This document shows positions 43,181-50,927 of a stretch of 53,858 bases of DNA, piece after piece (position 1 is the stretch's first letter; each line of letters starts with the position of its first letter). Made by a program: the position numbers and the translations under genes. The DNA comes from Methanobacteriota archaeon. Its GTDB lineage: Archaea > Thermoplasmatota > Poseidoniia > Poseidoniales > Poseidoniaceae. Under the pieces are notes generated by a model. That model saw only the letters and a program-made list of their open reading frames with translations. It was not told the origin of the DNA and did no database searches. The stretch covers positions 7,641 through 61,498 of the forward strand of contig WTJK01000040.1 of assembly GCA_011524855.1 (NCBI GenBank), given 5' to 3'.

Positions 43181-45169
43181 ATGTCGTTGGCTGTTGCGCT
43201 GGGCGTGAGCGAGCGTCTGGCAGAGAAAATCACGACGCACTTCGGTTCAGAGACAAGCGTGATCACAGCGCTTGAATCGGGCGATGTCGGTCGTCTTGCT
43301 GAAGTCGACGGTGTTTCGGTGAAACGGGCGATGACCATCGCTCGTCAATTCACGGGCGGTGACGGCTCCTTCCTTGCGACAAAAGAGGCCGAACGTTTGC
43401 ACCATGCGCTCGTTCAACACCTCCAAGGGTTCACCGCTTGCTCGGCGTCCAAGGAGCGCATGGGCCTGCTGATGCCAGCCAAACACCTCGATGAGCGTCG
43501 AACCGTGGTAAGCGCTGCCATGGAACTGCCCCCGCCGTGGTTGAGTGAACAACATCAACGGTGGTCCAAACTCGCTCGCCTCAAGGAACCTCAGGGACGG
43601 TACGAGCGCGTGCTGGTCACGCCTGAACCGATGGACCATCTGAAGCGTTGGTGCCGTGTGCTCGTGCCCGGTGAACGAGAAACATGGAAGGATTACACCG
43701 TGTTCAAGACCGTCACATGGGTTGGCTCGGGTGCACCCATGGACCCTCCCGAAGGTTGGTTGGTCACGGGGTCCGGGGCGGACGAAGCCACGTTGATCCC
43801 CGAGCGCATCATTGACTGGTTCACGCACAACAGCTCCACCCTGGGTTTGGTGAACGAGGAAGTTCGTTCATGGATGGACGGCTTGTTGCCAGACAACGTC
43901 GCCCTTGAACCGCTGACCGAAGCGTTGCAAGCGCTGCGCGACCTCCCCGACGCCATGACCTTGGTCGGTGATTCGCAGGACGCAGCCGTCATCGCTCAAC
44001 TGCGTGACGAATTGTGGACGGTGGTGAAAGGTCTGGAAACCGAGGTCAACCAAGAAGTGGAGGCGGCCATGAACGACGCCAAAATGGCGCTCTCGGGAGC
44101 GGAGTTGTTGGAAGCCCTCGCCGACGGTGCAGCGTTCCAACGGCGGCTCAGGGACGCCACGGGCGAGGTCATCGCCGAAGCCATGCAGAAGGCCCGTGAG
44201 CGACTGGCGAGTTTTCTTGAACCGGCCAAGGTCAAGTGTCCGTACGACATTTTCACTTCTTCTTGGCCTGCGAAATTGGACCGAGAAGCCATCGACGGTG
44301 TGGACGCTGCATTGGAGGTCAAACTCAACGCCGCCACGACGGACCACTTGGTGCAAGCTGCTCACCGACTGGGCCCGCTGAAGCCCTTGTGTGAAGTGGC
44401 CGTTCAACGCATGATTGAGCTCGACCAGTGGTGTGCCATCGCCCGTTGGGCCCATCACGATGCGTGTGTTATGCCAACGTTTGGCGACCATGGGATTGCT
44501 CTTGAGGCCGGGCGGCATGTGTTGCTCGGCGTTCAACCCGACCCGGTGACGTACGGGTTGGGGCGGGTGGCCGCACCCGACGATCGCCAATCTTTGGCCC
44601 TCCTGACCGGGGCCAACTCGGGTGGGAAAACCACCCTGTTGGAGTGCCTGGCCCACGCTTGCATTCTTGCCCACATGGGTCTGCCAGTGCCGGCCCGTTC
44701 AGCCAAGGTTGGACGGGTGGACGCCCTCCACATCTTGGCCAAAGCCGGTGGCACCCAAAGTGCAGGTGCGCTTGAGCAAACGCTGGTTGAATTGGCGGAT
44801 GTGGTCAGTGACCCAGCGCCAAAACTCATTCTTGCGGACGAACTTGAAGCGATCACGGAACCCGGTGCTGGCGCCCGCATCATCGCCGGTATGCTGCTCG
44901 CGGCAGAGGCCCAGCCTCACACCACCATGATGCTCGTGACGCACCTGGCACCTGCCATTTTGGAAGCGACCGGGCGGGACGATCTCCGCGTGGACGGCAT
45001 TGAGGCCCGTGGGTTGGGCGAAGACCTTGAACTCGTTGTGGACCGAACCCCGCGCAGAAACCATCTCGCACGGTCCACACCGGAATTGATCGTCCGGCGG
45101 TTGGTGGAGAAGAGCGAAGGTCACGCCAAAGCGTTGTTTTCAGACATCCTTGGTCGATTCACGTCCTGA
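43181..45169 (+). CDS. MutS-like ATPase with N-terminal helix-hairpin-helix
   Basis: 662 aa. Residues ~5-55 form a helix-hairpin-helix-like region (LGVSERLAEKI, VGRLAEVDGVSVKRAMTIAR). The middle is helical (clamp/lever type). The C-terminal ATPase has Walker A GANSGGKTT, a MutS-type loop GGTQSAGALEQTLVEL and Walker B LILADELEAIT. The MutS1 mismatch-recognition domain (with its Phe-x-Glu) is not seen. This matches archaeal MutS-related proteins (COG1193-like), thought to act on recombination structures or branched DNA rather than on mismatches. A TATA-like CTTAAG about 27 nt upstream fits the start. Confidence 0.85.
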   Translation: MSLAVALGVSERLAEKITTHFGSETSVITALESGDVGRLAEVDGVSVKRAMTIARQFTGGDGSFLATKEAERLHHALVQHLQGFTACSASKERMGLLMPAKHLDERRTVVSAAMELPPPWLSEQHQRWSKLARLKEPQGRYERVLVTPEPMDHLKRWCRVLVPGERETWKDYTVFKTVTWVGSGAPMDPPEGWLVTGSGADEATLIPERIIDWFTHNSSTLGLVNEEVRSWMDGLLPDNVALEPLTEALQALRDLPDAMTLVGDSQDAAVIAQLRDELWTVVKGLETEVNQEVEAAMNDAKMALSGAELLEALADGAAFQRRLRDATGEVIAEAMQKARERLASFLEPAKVKCPYDIFTSSWPAKLDREAIDGVDAALEVKLNAATTDHLVQAAHRLGPLKPLCEVAVQRMIELDQWCAIARWAHHDACVMPTFGDHGIALEAGRHVLLGVQPDPVTYGLGRVAAPDDRQSLALLTGANSGGKTTLLECLAHACILAHMGLPVPARSAKVGRVDALHILAKAGGTQSAGALEQTLVELADVVSDPAPKLILADELEAITEPGAGARIIAGMLLAAEAQPHTTMMLVTHLAPAILEATGRDDLRVDGIEARGLGEDLELVVDRTPRRNHLARSTPELIVRRLVEKSEGHAKALFSDILGRFTS

Positions 45170-45297
45170 AGAAGCCCCCTTTTTCGGAAACCCGTTTGGC
45201 GGCCATGCGGGAATGGGTCTCTGCATTGGGGAGAAATCTCATTCGATCAACCATAGCGTCGATGCCGACACCGGTGTTGATTCTACCCCTTGCCGGT

Positions 45298-46692
45298 TCA
45301 GGCAGGGAGGTCCAACTCCACAGCAAAGAGCGGGTCGGGGTCGGTGGAATCGTGGTAGGCGACGACCACGCCACCATCGTTGAGGATGGCGAGGGAGGCG
45401 AAATCGAACCGAATGTCGTTGCCGGCGCCGGAGGTGGAGTCGAGGTCGCCCTGGCCGACGTAGGTCAGCGTGTCGGGCGAAAGATCGTCGCTGTAGCCTC
45501 GGACGTGGTACACCGTGTCCACGTCCGGTCCTTCAGTGGATTGATAACGAACGTTGAGGATGAACAAATCCAACTCACCGTTGGCTTGGAATTCCCATTC
45601 CTCGATTTGGGAAGCGTCGTTGCCGAGGTTGTAGGTCTGGTTGTCCCATGTTTGACCCCCGTCGTTGGAGAGGTAGTGCGTGAACGAGGTGCCGCTGTTG
45701 GCCACGCAATGCAGGCTTCCTGAGCGATCGATTTGGCAGTATTCGGACGGGAAGACGACCTCGAGTTCGTTCCACGACAAGGTGGTGTCCATGAACGCCG
45801 CATGACCGTTGTCGTAGTAGGCCGGGAACAGCAGGCCACCGCTGGGCACGGAGAATGCGCGCATTTCCTTGTGGGGCTTGTTCACGTCCCAATAGGCCGG
45901 CAAGTCGGCATCGGTGAAGTCCAGGTCCAGTTCAACGGTAGGGTCTCCCCCCGAGCGGTCGGGGAACTGGAAGGGGTAGTAGTTCAGTCCGTCCACGCTG
46001 ATTTGTCCTCCAGCGTTTTGGCTCTGGTGCCAGAAGTTGGAAATCACCATGCTGGCCCATTCGCCGGTTCCAAGGCTGGAATCAATGGGACCCACCACTT
46101 CAACCTGCCAGGAGCGGTCATAGAACGGTTCTGTCAACCGGTTGTAGCACCACTTCCATTCACCCTCTGAATCGTCGTACAGGATGGCGTAGAATTTGTC
46201 CAGTTTGAGGTCACCGCCCACGTAGGGGAACCATGACATTGAGATGATGTCGCCGTTGGTGGCCTGGACGATGCTGCCTTCGCCAAGCCCCTCCTGGCCC
46301 GGATTGGTGGGAATGAAGGTTCGGCATTGGCCGTCGGGCAGAGCAGGAGGGATGTAGGTGTCCCATTCATGGCCGCGATCGGTGGAAAAGACGGGGTACT
46401 CGCCGCCGATGTTCAAGATTTGGCCGTCAATGTCGGTGGCAAGGTAGTGCTCGCAACAGTTGCCGCCGTAGGTGGCGTCAAACACCGCCCAGGTGGTGTT
46501 GGTGGTGGCGTTGGTTCGGAGGTCCACCGTCACGAAGGTGCGTTCATCACCGTGAGGAGCAGGGTCAATCCGCTGATAATTCTCGAAGATGGACGTGGCG
46601 GTGTCCTCGCCCATCATCGCCTCACCGTCACCCATGCAACCGGAGGTCACCATGGCCACCATCAGCAGGACAGCGAGTCCACGGCGGTTCAT
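45298..46692 (-). CDS. Secreted lipoprotein with Asp-box (sialidase-like) repeats
   Basis: 464 aa. The signal ends in VTSGC, a lipobox. Asp-box-like motifs are visible (FSTDRGHEWD, LSNDGGQTWDN, and SSGxDGG-like variants), which form the turns of six-bladed sialidase-type propellers. Cysteine pairs and a Trp/Tyr-rich pattern fit a secreted beta-propeller. Substrate and catalytic activity are unknown: the usual sialidase Arg triad cannot be assigned. It is 37 bp downstream of the BtuF-like gene on the same strand. The 128 bp downstream of its stop show only a doubtful small frame. Confidence 0.75.
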   Translation of the reverse strand: MNRRGLAVLLMVAMVTSGCMGDGEAMMGEDTATSIFENYQRIDPAPHGDERTFVTVDLRTNATTNTTWAVFDATYGGNCCEHYLATDIDGQILNIGGEYPVFSTDRGHEWDTYIPPALPDGQCRTFIPTNPGQEGLGEGSIVQATNGDIISMSWFPYVGGDLKLDKFYAILYDDSEGEWKWCYNRLTEPFYDRSWQVEVVGPIDSSLGTGEWASMVISNFWHQSQNAGGQISVDGLNYYPFQFPDRSGGDPTVELDLDFTDADLPAYWDVNKPHKEMRAFSVPSGGLLFPAYYDNGHAAFMDTTLSWNELEVVFPSEYCQIDRSGSLHCVANSGTSFTHYLSNDGGQTWDNQTYNLGNDASQIEEWEFQANGELDLFILNVRYQSTEGPDVDTVYHVRGYSDDLSPDTLTYVGQGDLDSTSGAGNDIRFDFASLAILNDGGVVVAYHDSTDPDPLFAVELDLPA

Positions 46693-46729
46693 GGGGAGGC
46701 GTCGCTGCGGCGTGATTTGAAGCCGTCGC

Positions 46730-47494
46730 TTAGTCCCCGTCCTGCACGGGTGCGGTAAGTTCAGCGAGTTGCAACAAGCCTTGGCGAGTCCTCGCCCCCA
46801 TCCAGGTCAAGGCTTCTCCATCGATGCATTTGACCCACGGCCGTGTGCCACCGGCACGTTCCACTCGCTCTGCGATGGCCTCTCCTTCTTGGTGTGAGAA
46901 GGCATGGGGTTCGCTCGACATCAACAGTCCCTCCACGTTGTGCTCAAGGAGGTCCTTTTCGGTGACCGCTGGGTAACCGGTGCCCTCGGGGTCGATATCA
47001 GGCACGCTCCACCCAAGGGTGGACAGCATGCCACCTGCGTAGGTCCGTGCGTTGGCGATCATCAGCGGTTCGTGCCAAATGAAAGGCAAGACGGTCCCCG
47101 TTGCTGTTCTGTTCACCTTCGCGAGGGTGGCTTCGAGTTCGTTCGCCAAACGCTCGCCCTGGTTGCTCTGCTCAACGGTATCACCCAGCTGGCGAAGCAT
47201 GGAGGGGACGTCGGAGGGGTGGCGAACATCGCAAACAAACACCCCGTACCCTTGCTCAACGCACCAATCATGCACCGCTTTGGGGTTCTCGTCCCGGTCC
47301 ATGACCACGAGGTCGGGTGCTGCAGCATTGATTTTGGAGTAGGTCGGCGTTTTCGTGCCACCCACCACCGGGACGTTGTCCACTTCCGGTGAGGGATGAA
47401 CGCACCACGGTGTTCGCCCCACCACGTTCGTGCTGTCGAGGCCAAGGGCGAACAACGTCTCGGTGAGCGACGGTACCAACGACACCACGCGCAT
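46730..47494 (-). CDS. BtuF-like metal/corrinoid-binding protein without signal peptide
   Basis: 254 aa. It starts MRVVSLVPSLTETLFALGL, the opening of the type III periplasmic binding fold (COG0614), and keeps the VVGRTPWC, VGGTKTP and PDLVVMDRDEN stretches of BtuF. The leader peptide and lipobox normally present are missing, so it is cytosolic as written. Signal-less BtuF-like proteins exist in other genomes and are of uncertain role, possibly corrinoid binding. The start overlaps no neighbour; IleRS ends 9 bp upstream on the same strand, so co-transcription is likely. Confidence 0.8.
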   Translation of the reverse strand: MRVVSLVPSLTETLFALGLDSTNVVGRTPWCVHPSPEVDNVPVVGGTKTPTYSKINAAAPDLVVMDRDENPKAVHDWCVEQGYGVFVCDVRHPSDVPSMLRQLGDTVEQSNQGERLANELEATLAKVNRTATGTVLPFIWHEPLMIANARTYAGGMLSTLGWSVPDIDPEGTGYPAVTEKDLLEHNVEGLLMSSEPHAFSHQEGEAIAERVERAGGTRPWVKCIDGEALTWMGARTRQGLLQLAELTAPVQDGD

Positions 47495-47503
47495 GGCCTT
47501 TCC

Positions 47504-50500
47504 TCATTCCACGGTGAACGCCACGGCAGCACCGTCCACTTCGAAGCGCTCGGCATCGGCTGGTCCGGCTTCATCGACGTGGAACACGGCTGTCGTTGCT
47601 CGGGTCTCTGTCGCCACGTATGCACGGTCGGCGTCGAGCACTTCGGGGGCGTTGTTCAGCCAGATGTTGAGAGCGACGGTGTCCTCCATGGCCAGGTCCA
47701 TGTCTTTGCGCTTGGCTTGGATTCGGCGGGTGATGTCACGAGCCATGCCCTTGGAGAGCAGGTCGGGTGTGTCGTTCATGTCAAGCACCAAGGTGACGTG
47801 AACGGTCTCACCGGCGAGTTCCACCTCCACGGTTTGAGCGGCGAAGCCTTCGCGCTCCACGCGTTTTATTTCGACGTCACCGAGCTCGATCTGAACACCG
47901 AGGAGTTCTGCGTTGCCGTCTCGAATCGATTGCAGCAAGGCCTGCGGATCGGTGTGTTCGCGAATGGCCTTGGCCACGTTGTTGACCTCGGCCCGGGCTT
48001 TGGGTGCGAGGGCTCTGAAATTGGGTGCGAGTTCAACACGCTGGAATCGGTCGAGATCGCTCTCCACATGCAACGCTTCAACGTTCAGCTCCTCGCCCAA
48101 CAGGTCGTGGAAGGCGGTCAAATCGGGACCTGCAACCAACCAGCCTTGGGCACACGGCAATCGCTGACGACGCCCTGCGTCGACCCGGACACGGCGTCCA
48201 GCCTCGGCCAATTCACGCACCAGTCCCATCGTGTCCTCAAGGTGCATGTCGTGTGGGGGCAACTGGGCGGTGGCAGCAGCAGCGGCTTCGTCCCATGCAT
48301 CGGCGGTGGCCCCCTCGAGGCTGCCGGGGGTGCCGACCGGCCAGGCAGCCTGATGGACGGACTGGCCGGTGAGCGCTCGGTGCACGGTGTCAACCATGAA
48401 CGGGGCGACCGGCGCCACCAACCGACAAACGGTGACAAGCACCTCGTGAAGCGTGTGCTGGCAGGCCAATTTGTCGTGGCTCTCGGCCTCGTCCCAAAGC
48501 CGGCGACGACTCCTGCGGACGTACCAGTTTGACACGTCGTTGACCACAAAATCCTCGAGATCCCTGCAGGCTTTGTGGTAGTCCCACGTCACGAACCCTT
48601 GGTGGTACTGTTGGGCCACCGTGTGGAGCTTGGAGAGAATCCACCGGTCAAGGGCCGGTCGTTGGTCCACGGGCGATGCGCTTTGTTCGGGGTCGAAGCC
48701 GTCCAGCGCAGCGTAATCGGCGTGGAACTTGTACACGTTCCAGAACGTCAGGAACATCTTCGCATAGGTTTCACGCACACCGTTCGGGTCGAATTTGAGG
48801 GGGTTCCAGGGTGCACCGGCGGTGACCATGTACCAGCGCGTGGCGTCGGCGCCTTCACGGTTGAAGTGGTCCCACGGGTCAACGATGTTGCCTCGAGACT
48901 TGGACATCTTCTTGCCTTCTGCGTCGAGGATCAGACCGAGGGACAGGCAACGCTTGTAAGCCATGCTGTCGAACACGGCGGTTGATACCGCCAGCAAGGT
49001 GTAGAACCATCCACGCGTTTGGTCAACCCCTTCGCAGATGTAGTCGACGGGGAAAGACGCGTTGAAGCGCTCTCCGCCGTCGAAGGGGTGGTGCCATTGT
49101 GCGAACGGAGCGCAACCAGAATCGAACCAACAGTCCATGACGAACGGTTCACGGTGCATCGCCTCTCCGGTGTCGGAAACGAGCGTGAACCCGTCCACCA
49201 CGGGACGATGCAGGTCAACATCATCGGGGCAGGCAGGATTGTCAAATCCGGCAGCGGAAGCCTTGGCGACCTCCTGTTGGAGCTCTTGGATGGAGCCGAT
49301 GCACTTCATTTCACCCGACGCACTTCGCCAAACGGGCAGCGGTGTGCCCCAGTAGCGTTCTCTTGAGATGGCCCAGTCCTTGACGTTGCGCAGCCATTCA
49401 CCAAAGCGACCTTCGCCGACCCAGTCGGGGGCCCATTCCACTTCATCGTTGAACGCCAGCAGTTTGTCCTTCACGGCCGTCATGCGGACGAACCAGGAAT
49501 CCATGGCGTAGTAGAGCAGCGGGTGGTCGGTGCGCCAGCAATGGGGGTAGTCGTGGAGGTACGATTTTTCACGGTAGAGCAACCCCGATTCGGGTCCCAT
49601 GCCGTTGGGACCTTTTGGAGCACTGAGCAATTCGATGATGGTGCTGTCGCATGCTTTGACGTAGCGACCGTCCAGTTCGGGATGGGTGCCTTCAACGAAC
49701 TGGCCCTCCATGTCCACGGTGTGTTGCGCGGGCAAACCCGCAGCCATGCCAAGGTTGTAGTCGTCTTCACCGTACATCACGGCGGTGTGAACGACGCCCG
49801 TTCCGTCGGTCGTGGTCACCCAATCCGCCTCCAGCACGGTCCAAGCCGACGTCGATTCACCGGCATCGATGGCCTCGGGGAACAACGGCTCGTAGCCACG
49901 TCCCACGAGGGAGGAGCCGGGGAACTCGTCGACGATGTCCACGTGGTGCCGCAGGACCTCTTTCATGAGGTCTTTGGCAAGGATCAACTCCTCGCCAACA
50001 GCGGCACCGCCCGCTCCCGTCCAGTTGTCACCGGCGGGTTCGCGAACCTTGCATCGCACGTAGGTCACCTCCGGGCCAACGGCCAGGCCGACGTTGCCCG
50101 GCAAGGTCCACGGGGTGGTGGTCCATGCCAAGATGGAAGCATCATCGTCCAAGAGCTTGAATTTCACGTACACCGATGGCTCTTCGACTTCTTTGTAGCC
50201 CAAGGCCACTTCATGGCTGGAATACGAGGTGCCCGTTTGCGGGCAATAGGGCAACACTTTGTGACCGCGGTAGAGCAAGCCCTTGTCGAACATTTGCTTG
50301 AGCGCCCACCACGAGGATTCGATGTAGTCGTTGTGCAGCGTCACGTACGGATCATCGAGGTCCACCCAATACGCCATGCGCTCGGTCATTTCTCGCCAGG
50401 CGGCCTCGTAGGTCCAAACCGATTCACGACAGGCTTGGTTGAACTTGTCCATGCCGTACGCTTCAATGGCTTCGTTGCTCATGAGGTCCATGCGCTTTTG

Positions 50501-50791
50501 GACTTCAATTTCGACCGGAAGGCCGTGGGTGTCCCAACCGCCTTTTCGTTCAACCTTGAAGCCCTCCATGGTTTTCCAGCGGCACACGAGATCCTTGTAG
50601 GTGCGAGCAACGACGTGGTGGATGCCCGGTTTACCGTTCGCTGTGGGGGGGCCCTCAAGGAAAATGAAAGGAGCACCGTCTTGCCGGGAGGCAATGGAAT
50701 TGCGAAACGCATCTTCGCTCCGCCACCGCTCGAGCAGTGCGGTTTCGAGTGCCACAGCGTCCAGTTCACCGGCAGGGGACAAGCGAGGCAT
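47504..50791 (-). CDS. ileS: Isoleucyl-tRNA synthetase
   Basis: 1095 aa, class I synthetase. The HIGH-type motif is in PPTANGKPGIHH. The editing (CP1) domain has AWTTTPWTLPGN. The GWDTHGLPVE and GWFYTLLAVS segments are IleRS markers, and KKMSKSRGN is the KMSKS loop. The C-terminal anticodon-binding and junction domains (SNWYVRRSRRRLW) are present. The ATG at 50791 gives the family N-terminus; an in-frame start at 50929 would extend into the upstream promoter region. It is divergent from the right-edge gene across 136 bp. Confidence 0.97.
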   Translation of the reverse strand: MPRLSPAGELDAVALETALLERWRSEDAFRNSIASRQDGAPFIFLEGPPTANGKPGIHHVVARTYKDLVCRWKTMEGFKVERKGGWDTHGLPVEIEVQKRMDLMSNEAIEAYGMDKFNQACRESVWTYEAAWREMTERMAYWVDLDDPYVTLHNDYIESSWWALKQMFDKGLLYRGHKVLPYCPQTGTSYSSHEVALGYKEVEEPSVYVKFKLLDDDASILAWTTTPWTLPGNVGLAVGPEVTYVRCKVREPAGDNWTGAGGAAVGEELILAKDLMKEVLRHHVDIVDEFPGSSLVGRGYEPLFPEAIDAGESTSAWTVLEADWVTTTDGTGVVHTAVMYGEDDYNLGMAAGLPAQHTVDMEGQFVEGTHPELDGRYVKACDSTIIELLSAPKGPNGMGPESGLLYREKSYLHDYPHCWRTDHPLLYYAMDSWFVRMTAVKDKLLAFNDEVEWAPDWVGEGRFGEWLRNVKDWAISRERYWGTPLPVWRSASGEMKCIGSIQELQQEVAKASAAGFDNPACPDDVDLHRPVVDGFTLVSDTGEAMHREPFVMDCWFDSGCAPFAQWHHPFDGGERFNASFPVDYICEGVDQTRGWFYTLLAVSTAVFDSMAYKRCLSLGLILDAEGKKMSKSRGNIVDPWDHFNREGADATRWYMVTAGAPWNPLKFDPNGVRETYAKMFLTFWNVYKFHADYAALDGFDPEQSASPVDQRPALDRWILSKLHTVAQQYHQGFVTWDYHKACRDLEDFVVNDVSNWYVRRSRRRLWDEAESHDKLACQHTLHEVLVTVCRLVAPVAPFMVDTVHRALTGQSVHQAAWPVGTPGSLEGATADAWDEAAAAATAQLPPHDMHLEDTMGLVRELAEAGRRVRVDAGRRQRLPCAQGWLVAGPDLTAFHDLLGEELNVEALHVESDLDRFQRVELAPNFRALAPKARAEVNNVAKAIREHTDPQALLQSIRDGNAELLGVQIELGDVEIKRVEREGFAAQTVEVELAGETVHVTLVLDMNDTPDLLSKGMARDITRRIQAKRKDMDLAMEDTVALNIWLNNAPEVLDADRAYVATETRATTAVFHVDEAGPADAERFEVDGAAVAFTVE

Positions 50792-50927
50792 GTAGCCTGC
50801 ACTTTGGTGCTGGTTTTCAACCTCACTCGGGTTGCGCTCGTGTTGCGGGTCATCGTCGAGTCTTCCGACAGCACCGAGCAGTGGGGTCTGCCAAATCCTT
50901 GAAGGTCTTTGATGACCACGAATGGCC

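Noticed and set aside
45170-45310. A possible tRNA in the gap after the MutS-like gene
   Set aside because: A GGTTCA-like T-loop core exists near 45295, but no matching acceptor, D or anticodon arms could be drawn on either strand.
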